DNA of 64,000 bases from CAYNHQ01 sp964397255 (lineage in GTDB: Bacteria; Bdellovibrionota_G; JALEGL01; DATDPG01): assembly GCA_964397255.1 (NCBI GenBank), contig CAYNHQ010000005.1, positions 62,001 through 126,000 of the forward strand, given 5' to 3'. Positions 16,615-24,174 of this stretch are shown here, piece by piece; position 1 is the stretch's first letter; each line of letters starts with the position of its first letter. The notes below the pieces were generated by a model. The model was not told the DNA's origin. It was given only the letters and a program-made list of their open reading frames with translations, and ran no database searches. A program made the position numbers and the translations under genes.

Positions 16615-17010
16615 ATGAAAAGATCGTTAATTTATTTGCTCGTTATGTCACTCGCATGCCCTGTAACTACAGGGGTTGCAGGAGAATTAAAGGCTACGAA
16701 GTACAAATTGGTCGATCAGAAAGAGTTTTCAGAACCGTATGATTTACCCTTCGTGGTTGATTATAAGAACGACGATACAGCACCCAAGTTGGTAGCATTC
16801 AACACGTTGGACGAGAAAACGATAGGCAAACAAGGAACCATCAAAGGAATCGACCTCCGACCTGCTGATTTAGAAAATTGGGTGTCGCCTCAAACGAGAC
16901 AGATGGGCACAGGAGCAAAAGTGGGTTTGACCATTTTGGGACTTGCGGCTCTCGCAGGGCTTATTTTTGGTATCGTATTTTTTGCCAACGCCAAAGATTT
17001 GTCGAGTTAG
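16615..17010 (+). CDS. Small exported protein with C-terminal membrane anchor
   Basis: A 131-residue protein with a signal sequence (about 1-23, ending in VAG), an exported charged region of about 70 residues, and a C-terminal transmembrane helix (GLTILGLAALAGLIFGIVFF) followed by a short tail. The ATG at 16615 has GGAG about eight bases upstream; an open frame extends to 16582 but without better signals. No family is recognised. It is the first gene of the accessory stretch after the lasso region. Confidence 0.6.
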   Translation: MKRSLIYLLVMSLACPVTTGVAGELKATKYKLVDQKEFSEPYDLPFVVDYKNDDTAPKLVAFNTLDEKTIGKQGTIKGIDLRPADLENWVSPQTRQMGTGAKVGLTILGLAALAGLIFGIVFFANAKDLSS

Positions 17011-17033
17011 AATTTAATGGAAAGGAAGGCTCG

Positions 17034-17283
17034 GTGAAAAAGTATTTTCTATCCTCCCTGATGATTCAAGCCATCGCCTGTAGTGGTGGTGGATGGTCTT
17101 CGCAAGAAGTCCAAAGCGCGAATTCAGCCTGGAAATTGCAGTTCAACCGAGCCGTTTGTTGCCGCGACTAAATCGTGTTTGGCAGACATACCATGTCCCT
17201 CTCCAAAATCCGACATCAATGGCGATGGAATCCCTGACGCGAACTGCGGGCTTGTTTGGCAACCGCCAAGTTCATGCAGCTAA
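17034..17283 (+). pseudogene. Frameshifted lipoprotein with an EF-hand-like DINGDGIPD motif
   Basis: From GTG 17034, after a GGAAGG ribosome site, the first frame gives a lipoprotein signal (KKYFLSSLMIQAIACSGGG) but stops at 17171 after an unremarkable tail. A second frame, open across 17083-17283, gives a Cys-rich end with CLADIPCPSPKSDINGDGIPD and CGLVWQPPSSCS, much like secreted calcium-binding repeats. Joining the frames somewhere around 17095-17125 would give one protein of about 82 residues. This looks like a one-gene frameshift, either a real mutation or a sequence error. Confidence 0.5.
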
Positions 17284-17384
17284 AGACTTATTTTTATTCA
17301 ATCGATCCTGAGAAACATGTGGTGCACCCATTTCCTAAATAAGCAGAGATATGGTATTATACATACTAATGCACCTTAGAAGAT

Positions 17385-17404
17385 CCCCGGACGTCAGTCC
17401 GGGG
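17385..17404 (+). repeat. Left-end hairpin of the IS200-like element
   Basis: Perfect eight-base stem (CCCCGGAC and GTCCGGGG) with a four-base loop. Y1 transposases recognise such imperfect or perfect subterminal hairpins in single-stranded DNA. Confidence 0.85.
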
Positions 17405-17450
17405 GTGAATCGGGCTCCCGAATCTTCTTTCCTGGTATACAGCGGGGAGT

Positions 17451-17879
17451 ATGGAAATGCGCAGACAAGCCCACTGTGTATATCGGTGTATGTACCACCT
17501 GGTTTGGATTCCTCGGTATCGGTACGGAGTGTTGATCAAAGGCGTTGCGGAGTATCTGTTGATCAAGTTAGACGAAGTGAGGAAATACTATCCGGAGCTC
17601 GAATACATCGAGCGAAATATCCAAACCGACCACGTGCACTTGGTAGTCAGCTTTCCGCCACGGCACAGCATTGCAAAGATGGTGCAGGTGATGAAGAGCA
17701 ACACGGGTCGGGCCTTGAGAGAAAAGTTCGATTTTATCCGAGAGCGGTATTATGGGCGAGGCGGGATGTGGTCGGTTGGATATTTTGCGAGCACAGTGGG
17801 CTTGGATGAGGGGGCGATTCGGCGCTATGTACGATATCAGGAAAAAGAAGATTTGGGACAAGCGAAGCTTGCAATTTGA
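17451..17879 (+). CDS. tnpA: IS200/IS605 transposase TnpA (Y1 HUH family)
   Basis: A 142-residue Y1 single-strand transposase of full length. The HUH motif is DHVHLVVSFPP, and the catalytic Tyr lies in the C-terminal helix RRYVRYQEKED. HCVYRCMYHLVWIPRYR at the N-terminus is typical of the family. It cuts and rejoins the top strand at hairpin-marked ends during transposition. The frame is intact, so the element may be active. ATG 17457 is an equally possible start. Confidence 0.95.
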   Translation: MEMRRQAHCVYRCMYHLVWIPRYRYGVLIKGVAEYLLIKLDEVRKYYPELEYIERNIQTDHVHLVVSFPPRHSIAKMVQVMKSNTGRALREKFDFIRERYYGRGGMWSVGYFASTVGLDEGAIRRYVRYQEKEDLGQAKLAI

Positions 17880-17885
17880 AGAGGC

Positions 17886-17905
17886 CCACGGGCGTAAGCC
17901 CGTGG
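17886..17905 (+). repeat. Right-end hairpin of the IS200-like element
   Basis: Perfect eight-base stem (CCACGGGC and GCCCGTGG) with a GTAA loop, seven bases after the transposase stop. It may also act as a transcription terminator for tnpA. Confidence 0.85.
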
Positions 17906-17931
17906 ATATCTAGTATGGTAAACGGACGTCA

Positions 17932-18213
17932 ATGGAGTTTGAGTGGGATCTTTCAAAAGAAATTCTCAATATTCAGAAACATGGAATTCAATTTTCGGAG
18001 GCCGTTGAGAGTTTTTGGGATCCCAGAGGATTTCAAATGACGGACAAAAAACATTCGACCTTAGAAAAACGACTCTATTGGATCGGAAAATCTAACTCAA
18101 AACGGATTTTGACCACACGGTTTACACGGCGGGGTTCGGTAATCCGAATTATTGGATCGGCAGAATGGAGAAAGTTCAGGAGGCTTTATTATGAGACAAC
18201 CCAAACTGAGTGA
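17932..18213 (+). CDS. brnT: BrnT-family ribonuclease toxin
   Basis: A 93-residue protein with the BrnT pattern: FEWDLSKEILNIQKHGIQFSEA at the N-terminus, a DKKHSTLEKRLYWIG middle and RRGSVIRIIGSAEWRKFRRLYYE at the C-terminus. BrnT proteins are RelE-fold ribonuclease toxins neutralised by BrnA. The start ATG has a weak ribosome site and lies just 17 bases after the IS200 element, so the original promoter may have been displaced. The end overlaps the antitoxin gene by 23 bases. Confidence 0.9.
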   Translation: MEFEWDLSKEILNIQKHGIQFSEAVESFWDPRGFQMTDKKHSTLEKRLYWIGKSNSKRILTTRFTRRGSVIRIIGSAEWRKFRRLYYETTQTE

Positions 18214-18469
18214 TTTGAAAATGGATCAAAAAGGGACGAACAAGATTCGTTCTGATTTGGGCCGTGCAAAAAAAGTGAAAATTACCATTAATATTGATGA
18301 AGATAGCCTTATCCTTCTTCGTACGATGGCCGCTAAGACGGGTACACCGTACCAGCGACTTTTAAATTATGTTCTCAAAGAAGCACTTGCCGACGAACGG
18401 CAACATGAATCACGGATTGAACGAATCGAACGTGAATTGGAGTTTCTGAAGAAAAAAGTGGCAGCCTAA
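18191..18469 (+). CDS. brnA: BrnA-family antitoxin
   Basis: From the ATG at 18191 the protein has 92 residues; an earlier in-frame start at 18152 would fall deep inside brnT. The KVKITINIDEDSLILLRTMAAKTGTPYQRLLNYVLKEAL region is the ribbon-helix-helix-like DNA-binding part of BrnA, followed by a charged coiled-coil end. BrnA binds BrnT and represses the pair. The toxin-first order is the family's usual arrangement. Confidence 0.88.
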   Translation: MRQPKLSDLKMDQKGTNKIRSDLGRAKKVKITINIDEDSLILLRTMAAKTGTPYQRLLNYVLKEALADERQHESRIERIERELEFLKKKVAA

Positions 18470-18472
18470 CCG

Positions 18473-18718
18473 CCTTTCTCTGCTTCCAAAGGTAATGAGT
18501 TTTCTCTGTTTGATGAGCGACATTTTTCCAGACGCAAAAAAGATGAATCCAATGATCGTGCTAGTTTTGGAACCACCCAAATGCCCACCCTTCTCAAAAT
18601 GTTATGGAAGAATCCGAGTCAAGATGCGGTAGTGGTGCCCCTAATCACTTCGAGTTGGAACCAAATTAAAGACTGGCTGCAAGACCTCGATTCCGTTCGG
18701 CTACTTCAGGCTGCATAG
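18473..18718 (+). pseudogene. Relic B: longest fragment of the repeated unknown gene
   Basis: One frame is open through this gene-poor stretch and reads FSLFDERHFSRRKKDESND, then SFGTTQMPTLLKMLWKNPSQ, and finally the SSWNQIKDW..DSVRLLQAA end shared with relic A. No start codon fits a full gene; the first ATG (18581) would give 45 residues. Its middle also resembles relic C at 19681. It is probably the 3' end of a decayed gene whose family I cannot name. The bases from 18719 to 18880 hold nothing I can identify. Confidence 0.5.
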
Positions 18719-18880
18719 TAGTCGAAGATACAAAAAGATGGTTTGTCCCTCCATTGCCTCAATTGTGGACAATAATACCCCAATATGGTCGATGCTTATA
18801 GAAGCGTTGGCCAATTCAATCCAGAGGTTAGAGAATCGAGGGGTGGTACTGGTATTGCTAATATGTTAGGAGGAGGTTCT

Positions 18881-19624
18881 ATGTCTCTTAGCAGTACAGT
18901 CAAAAATACGGTTTGGCTTGCATTGGTGGCGATATTGTTCGCTCCCGCCACATTCGCTCAAAAACTATATGGGAAGGGTGTTAATGATCTGTATGCGGCT
19001 CGGGTACGTGGCCTACTCAGGGAGCCACACGCGAATTACGGTGCAAATTTTTCGCCTATAGATGTCGATAAATATGTTCGGCAAATCGTGGAAGTCAGTT
19101 CATCGACCAGACCTTTGGCCGACGTAATTGCCAACTTAAAGCAAGATCCGAAATTTTCCGACCTATTGGAAGTCAACAATGAAATCGCAGAACTGTTACA
19201 GATTCTTCGCATCATGGGAGTGAACTCGATTGTGTATATCGAGTCCGAGTATTTCGACGACATCCATGAACGGTCCAGAACATACCAAGATTTTGCCGAC
19301 GGTTATCCAGCAGGGAAAATCTTGGATGTTAATATGTCGCAAGACGGCTTTTACATGGTTCGACTACAGACAAAATCCAAGTCCGATTGGTGGCCAGTCT
19401 ATCGTTTACGTGTCCACAATGACGATCTTGACTATTACGAACGCCTCGGCGAGTCGTTTTACAATTCAATTAAACAACGACCAGAAGATCCAATCCTACG
19501 TTCGCATCCTCGTGCGAATCTTTTGAATTTATCGTCACCCTATTATTTACCTTCAGGAAGGTCGCTTCAGACTCAGGGGATAAAGCCAGAAATTCAAATC
19601 GAAGACACCCTTACAAAGCGGTAA
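18881..19624 (+). CDS. Secreted protein ending in an S41-protease-like tail motif
   Basis: The ATG at 18881 has a very strong ribosome site (GGAGGAGG) and gives 247 residues; the frame is open from 18785 but without such a site. Residues 1-25 are a signal peptide ending in TFAQ. The mature protein is charged and mostly helical at first. Near the end SSPYYLPSGRSLQTQGIKPEI closely resembles the tail of C-terminal processing proteases (YYTPSGRSIQ..GI.PDI), but no PDZ domain or Ser-Lys catalytic segment is present. It may be a non-catalytic derivative or chance similarity. Function unknown. Confidence 0.65.
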   Translation: MSLSSTVKNTVWLALVAILFAPATFAQKLYGKGVNDLYAARVRGLLREPHANYGANFSPIDVDKYVRQIVEVSSSTRPLADVIANLKQDPKFSDLLEVNNEIAELLQILRIMGVNSIVYIESEYFDDIHERSRTYQDFADGYPAGKILDVNMSQDGFYMVRLQTKSKSDWWPVYRLRVHNDDLDYYERLGESFYNSIKQRPEDPILRSHPRANLLNLSSPYYLPSGRSLQTQGIKPEIQIEDTLTKR

Positions 19625-19680
19625 TGACAGCAAGTCACAAAATCTAAGTATTACTTTACGGCCAGCTACTCCAAGCGGTT

Positions 19681-19771
19681 CTATTTCCTCAAGGTGTCCA
19701 CTTTTCAGGCTCTGAATTTGGAACCGCCGAAACGCCCATACTTTTCAGCTTCTTAGAGAAGAAATCATTAC
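19681..19771 (+). pseudogene. Relic C: third fragment of the repeated unknown gene
   Basis: One frame reads VHFSGSEFGTAETPILF, matching HFS..SFGTTQMPTLL of relic B, and the DNA is about three-quarters identical over some 40 bases (TTTGGAACC..CC.AA.GCCCA). It stops being alignable before the tRNA gene. Confidence 0.4.
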
Positions 19772-19786
19772 AAAATGCAAGCAAAG

Positions 19787-19861
<75 letters not shown>

Positions 19862-19914
19862 TGGTTGGTAGAAAGGACGCCTAGCTATCTAACCGCGCAA
19901 AAGGTGTAAAGAAT

Positions 19915-21117
19915 TTAGAGTTTCGCACTTACCGCAAAACTGATCATTTGAACGAATGCTTCGTAGCCGCCAGGCGCGGGATTGGTTGCCGTGACCGGAA
20001 TCGTCCTCGTGCCGAAGCGGGCATTCCACGTCAGACCGATCGTGTAGCGCGAAATGTCATAGGCGGCGCCGGCCGAAACCTCCGTTGCGGCAATATCTCC
20101 TACAATCCGATTCATCGCCGTATCGGGAATCGATTCGTTGAAATCTTTCGCGTATCCCGCACGAATAGCCAACGGCGGCATCAAACGATAATCAGCTCCC
20201 ACATGAATCGTATGTGAATCGGTCCAATTTTGTGGCAACGTTACAGTAGCAAGCGTCGGAATCGTCGCCGTAAGATTCTCAATTTCCGAGTTGTGTTCGA
20301 AATCATAACTTAGGCCGACCGTCAGACCCTCGATGGGCTTTATTCCGATCCCAGTCATTACCATCGACGGAAGTACTTGTTCCATTGTTACACCCTGAAA
20401 CGTTCCTAGAGTGGCAAACGTGGCAGATCCTGTTAGCTCGGCATCGATCTTCGTCCGGTAGTTCGCCCCAAAGGAAAAGTACTTGCAAGGGGTATAAAAA
20501 GCAGAAAATGAACCTCCCCATCCCCAGCCGGTGAGATCGAGGTCATCGAGGGTCACAAATCCTGCCCCGAATGGGAGAATTTGACCTTTCAATGCCGAAG
20601 ACACCCGAACGAATCGGAATTCTGCGCCAAAACTCAACCCTGGCAGAACTTCAACCGCGATCGCCGGATCGATTTCCATCGAATAGATTCTTCCCTCTCT
20701 AGGATTGGTCGGCACGGCCGAAGGACTCGAAAAGGATCCGCCGTTTCCGTGAGGGAAGAAGATCCCGAATCCAAGTGCGATATTCTTGAGACCACCGTAC
20801 GTATAGCCCAGCTCGGGCACGGGGATCATATCGTGGTCGGCGCTTTCCGTCGTACCGGCTGTCGGCGGGGAGGGTGGTGTGTAATTTTCATCCGTCAATA
20901 GGGTGTCGAACCCCACTTGAAACTGATGTCCTTTTAGCTGTGTCATACCGGCAGGATTATGAAAAATGGCCGTCGGATCATCCGCGATGCCGACAAAGGC
21001 ACCCCCCATGCCGATTGCCTTGGGACCGACAATCACCGGTTTGGAAAGTCCGCTCGCGAACACTGCGTTTGAAATGACAAGTATGGAAATGCCCAGGACA
21101 ACCGTGAGTTTTTTCAT
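19915..21117 (-). CDS. OmpP1/FadL/TodX-type outer-membrane transporter
   Basis: A 400-residue outer-membrane protein with a signal peptide (about 1-21) and the FadL hallmark N-terminus of the mature chain: GPKAIGMGGAFVGIADDPTAIFHNPAGMTQL. The rest is a row of beta strands for a 14-stranded barrel and ends in the hydrophobic FAVSAKL. Family members take up long-chain fatty acids or other hydrophobic compounds by lateral diffusion. A good ribosome site (AAAGGAG) precedes the ATG, and a promoter candidate lies 20-45 bases upstream. It stands alone between tRNA-Phe and the ICMT-like gene. Confidence 0.93.
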   Translation of the reverse strand: MKKLTVVLGISILVISNAVFASGLSKPVIVGPKAIGMGGAFVGIADDPTAIFHNPAGMTQLKGHQFQVGFDTLLTDENYTPPSPPTAGTTESADHDMIPVPELGYTYGGLKNIALGFGIFFPHGNGGSFSSPSAVPTNPREGRIYSMEIDPAIAVEVLPGLSFGAEFRFVRVSSALKGQILPFGAGFVTLDDLDLTGWGWGGSFSAFYTPCKYFSFGANYRTKIDAELTGSATFATLGTFQGVTMEQVLPSMVMTGIGIKPIEGLTVGLSYDFEHNSEIENLTATIPTLATVTLPQNWTDSHTIHVGADYRLMPPLAIRAGYAKDFNESIPDTAMNRIVGDIAATEVSAGAAYDISRYTIGLTWNARFGTRTIPVTATNPAPGGYEAFVQMISFAVSAKL

Positions 21118-21135
21118 GAAGCTCCTTTGACCAAT

Positions 21136-21164
21136 ATCTTACGAATCGGCGAGCAGTTAGTAAA
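21136..21164 (-). promoter_or_regulatory. Putative promoter of the FadL-type gene
   Basis: On the minus strand TTTACT (21164-21159) and TAAGAT (21141-21136), each 4 of 6 to consensus, are 17 bases apart, 18 bases before the FadL ATG. The -35 box overlaps the stop of the upstream methyltransferase gene. Confidence 0.35.
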
Positions 21165-21801
21165 CAAAAGGAAGCATTCGCCAGGTTCGATTCATGTAAT
21201 TTTGATACGGTTCACCCAATTCATTTGCTAAAGCCGACTCCTCCGCACGAATTCGATAGGTATAAACAGGAAAGAAAACGAAAAACATGAAAGCGAGACC
21301 CACATAACTTCGAAACAGAATGGAGACTCCCACGTACATCGCAAAGGCACCCGAATAACTCGGATGGCGAAGAAAATGATACGGTCCAACATCAATAACC
21401 GTTTGGTCGCTTTGGACTTCCACGCGAGCGGTAAAGAATTTTCCTAGCATTCGGATCGACCAGATCCGAAACGCGAGGCCGCCAAAGATCAAACCAATTG
21501 CAACCATCGACCAGCACTGGTCGAGCGCCACGATCCGCTTTCGGCCATAGAGGTAATCGAGATAAGGCAAAAGAAATCCAGTAAAGCCAACCAGGAAAAG
21601 ATAGTAAATGCTTCGTCGGTCGCTCACATTTTCTTTGGGAAGGTCGGCGAGGCGGAAGCGAGGTTGAGTGAGGTTAAAAATAGTTAGAATGAACGCGGTG
21701 ATGCCCACCGGCCACGTCATGGCCTGTTCTCGCGCACCTATGGCCGGTAAGACGAGAATGATGGCGATAAATCCTATGGTTTGCCGCAATTTCTCTTTCA
21801 T
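21157..21801 (-). CDS. Isoprenylcysteine carboxyl methyltransferase-like membrane protein
   Basis: From the ATG at 21801 the protein has 214 residues; the open frame continues to 21870 into the kinase gene but lacks support. It has about five transmembrane helices and the ICMT/PEMT signature GPYHFLRHPSYSGAFAMYVG, with the SAM-binding RHP and, near the end, RIRAEESALANELGEPYQNYM. Bacterial relatives methylate unknown small molecules or lipids in the inner membrane. It follows the histidine kinase gene by 19 bases. Confidence 0.88.
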   Translation of the reverse strand: MKEKLRQTIGFIAIILVLPAIGAREQAMTWPVGITAFILTIFNLTQPRFRLADLPKENVSDRRSIYYLFLVGFTGFLLPYLDYLYGRKRIVALDQCWSMVAIGLIFGGLAFRIWSIRMLGKFFTARVEVQSDQTVIDVGPYHFLRHPSYSGAFAMYVGVSILFRSYVGLAFMFFVFFPVYTYRIRAEESALANELGEPYQNYMNRTWRMLPFVY

Positions 21802-21820
21802 GCCTTTACCGTAGTGCCAG

Positions 21821-24166
21821 TTATGCCGTTGTGGCAATCGGAATCGTGATGCGGGCGGTAGTTCCCTCATTCACTTTGGACTGGTATTCGATTTTCCCTT
21901 TGAGCTGGTCGTACACAATTTGGTGAACCAAATGCAGGCCAAGACCCGTTCCTTTTCCCGGCCCCTTAGTCGTGAAAAAAGGCTCGTACATCTTCTTCAT
22001 CGTTTCTTCGCTCATCCCGCACCCCGTATCCTGAACTTGAAGGATAAAGCGTTGCGCTGTGCGTTCCGTTTTCACGAAAATTTTGCCTGGATTTTCACCA
22101 ATGGCATCAATCGCGTTGGATAGCAGATTGAGCGACACATTATTGATGGATTTGAAAGTATGGAGTGTCCCGTCTTCACAATATTCTTTGATCACTCCGA
22201 TGTTGAATCCCAGTTTGCTTTTCAAAATCGCCAGGGCGTCGTCAATTCCCTTGTGAACATCGACGACCTCGCGGGTCTGAGAATTGTCACGGAAGGATTC
22301 GAGCGCATTCAGAATATAACGCATTCGCGACGTAGCCTCGTTGATCAAATCAAAAAATTCCTCCACCCGCTTTCGTTCACGGAAGAGTTTGAACTTCTGA
22401 AGCTCAGGCAAATCGGGGAGAGCCCTGTAACTCGATTCAATGAAGCCGATCTTCGAAGAGAGGGAATGAAGGGGATTATTAATTTCATGGCGAATGCCGT
22501 AAGCCAACACACCAATCGCCGCGATTTTTTCTTGATGCACAAGCGCGTCGCGCTGTTGTTTCACAATCGACTGAATGTATTCGTAAGCGATCGCCCGGGC
22601 CATGGCGGTTGCTACCTGAGGAATGACAGTTTGAACGAATTGTGTCGCGTCGGACGTCTTGTTTTCACTCGCTGGGAGAGAAGCAAACACGAGACCATAA
22701 AGTTCCGCACCAAAGGTCATCTTCGACCAGTGAAGACGGCCCGGTTCTCCGCCCACCCAAGTGCCCGAGGTTCGCCCGGTCTCAATCAGTTCATCGAGAT
22801 TGATGGAAAGAGCGAGTTTTTCATCGCCCGTAATATTGGGAAATTCGTCGCCACCGGCAAATTCAGTGGGACCTTTGTAAATAATTCCTGCCCGTGCCAT
22901 CGGTGCGTTGGTTTTAACCACCTCCAGAGCCAGCTCGACCAACTTCGGCACCTCCACCGCCCCCCCGATTATTGCCGAAGCATCGTTTAGTTTCGTGAGG
23001 AGCTTTACTTTCTCATCTGATGTTCGAAGTGCGTTAGAAAAATCTGAGGCGAGACTTGCCGAAATTCCCACTGTTAATGCCATGAATCCTGGACCAGTAA
23101 TAAAGGCGAATTCATAGAGATTAAGTGTTACTAGTACATCCGAAACAACTGAAATCGCGAAGGCGACAACACCAATAACCAGAAATAAATTTCCACGAGA
23201 CTTACGGATAACGGCCTCTTGGATTGCAATAAATACCGAAATACTGATGGCAAAAAATAACCAGAGGTACCAGACTGAATAGATCTTGATGATGTAATGA
23301 ATATTCGGGGCAACGAATATACTTAACGTTGCCAGGGTCGTGATCAAGGTCGATATTGTTCTTATTAATCCGGCACTGACAGCGAAGTAACTGAAGATAA
23401 AACATAACAGGAAATAAGTACCGAAAATTGCCGCAAGTATATTTACAGTGAGCAAGGTTCGAACAGAAGTGCTATGCTCGTATAGTTTGCAACTTAAAGA
23501 AATCTCGAGAATCGCCACGAAAAGAGAAAAAAGTGCAAAATTTAAATATTCGTGTTGCTCCCGTCTATGAAAAAATAAGAGCAAATGATAAGCTCCGATT
23601 AGGGCGATAATGAATCCAAAAGCCCAAATCAGATCTGTTCTAAAAAAGGTATGAATCCCACATATACGATTTGCTGTTTCCCTCTCAAAAATTCCAAGAG
23701 GAGTTCCAAAAATACCCCCTCGATACCCAAATACCCACTGAGCATGGATTAAAAGTTCGTTATCTTCATTATTATTGAGAAATTCCGTCGGTATCGAATA
23801 GCAACGAAGTTTATTTAAAGCCCAATAACCATTTGGGAAAAATGATCCGGAGCTTCCAATTTTTTTTCCATTTATAAAAGTCTGATCAACATCACCAATG
23901 TTGCCCAGGACGGCTGTTAGTTCCTGGCCACCTTTTTCAAGACTAAAATGAGTTTTCAACCAGTAATACCCAATATCCCCTCCTTTAAATTTTAGAGGAG
24001 TTGGAACAGAAATTTTTTCCCAATGGGCATTCTCGATACTTTCTGAATAGGAAACATCCCATGTGTTTGATAGCGGGATTTGTGGGGACGTCGATTCACA
24101 TCCTGAAACAAAAATAAGGATGCCAATACATAGGAGTCCCGTGCGCTGAAAATAAGACCTTACAAT
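21821..24166 (-). CDS. Lipoprotein-type 7TMR-DISM histidine kinase, probable ATT start
   Basis: The first standard start (TTG, 23959) gives 712 residues, but the frame is open upstream and encodes clear homologous sequence: a lipoprotein signal (LLCIGILIFVSGCES) and the first strands of a jelly-roll sensor domain (WEKISVP, GGDIGYYWLKTHF). No ATG, GTG or TTG exists there; ATT at 24166, eight bases after the upstream stop, would give 781 residues. Then follow the extracytoplasmic domain, seven membrane helices, a GAF-like region, the H-box GIRHEINNPL near residue 558, and the HATPase domain (NLLSNAIDAI, DTGCGMS, GKGTGLGL). No response regulator is adjacent. Confidence 0.88.
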   Translation of the reverse strand: MVRSYFQRTGLLCIGILIFVSGCESTSPQIPLSNTWDVSYSESIENAHWEKISVPTPLKFKGGDIGYYWLKTHFSLEKGGQELTAVLGNIGDVDQTFINGKKIGSSGSFFPNGYWALNKLRCYSIPTEFLNNNEDNELLIHAQWVFGYRGGIFGTPLGIFERETANRICGIHTFFRTDLIWAFGFIIALIGAYHLLLFFHRREQHEYLNFALFSLFVAILEISLSCKLYEHSTSVRTLLTVNILAAIFGTYFLLCFIFSYFAVSAGLIRTISTLITTLATLSIFVAPNIHYIIKIYSVWYLWLFFAISISVFIAIQEAVIRKSRGNLFLVIGVVAFAISVVSDVLVTLNLYEFAFITGPGFMALTVGISASLASDFSNALRTSDEKVKLLTKLNDASAIIGGAVEVPKLVELALEVVKTNAPMARAGIIYKGPTEFAGGDEFPNITGDEKLALSINLDELIETGRTSGTWVGGEPGRLHWSKMTFGAELYGLVFASLPASENKTSDATQFVQTVIPQVATAMARAIAYEYIQSIVKQQRDALVHQEKIAAIGVLAYGIRHEINNPLHSLSSKIGFIESSYRALPDLPELQKFKLFRERKRVEEFFDLINEATSRMRYILNALESFRDNSQTREVVDVHKGIDDALAILKSKLGFNIGVIKEYCEDGTLHTFKSINNVSLNLLSNAIDAIGENPGKIFVKTERTAQRFILQVQDTGCGMSEETMKKMYEPFFTTKGPGKGTGLGLHLVHQIVYDQLKGKIEYQSKVNEGTTARITIPIATTA

Positions 24167-24174
24167 CTCTGGTT

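Larger units (their letters stand above)
17375..17915 (+). mobile_element. IS200/IS605-family insertion sequence
   Basis: A single Y1 transposase gene is flanked by two perfect subterminal hairpins. The left one is CCCCGGAC-GTCA-GTCCGGGG (17385-17404), the right one CCACGGGC-GTAA-GCCCGTGG (17886-17905). This is the classic IS200-type layout, without terminal inverted repeats or target duplication. The exact ends are approximate. There is no tnpB. The element lies 17 bases before the BrnT toxin gene. Confidence 0.88.

Noticed and set aside
22160..22990. Plus-strand open frame of 276 codons opposite the histidine kinase
   Set aside because: Antisense to conserved kinase domains, no recognisable protein features.
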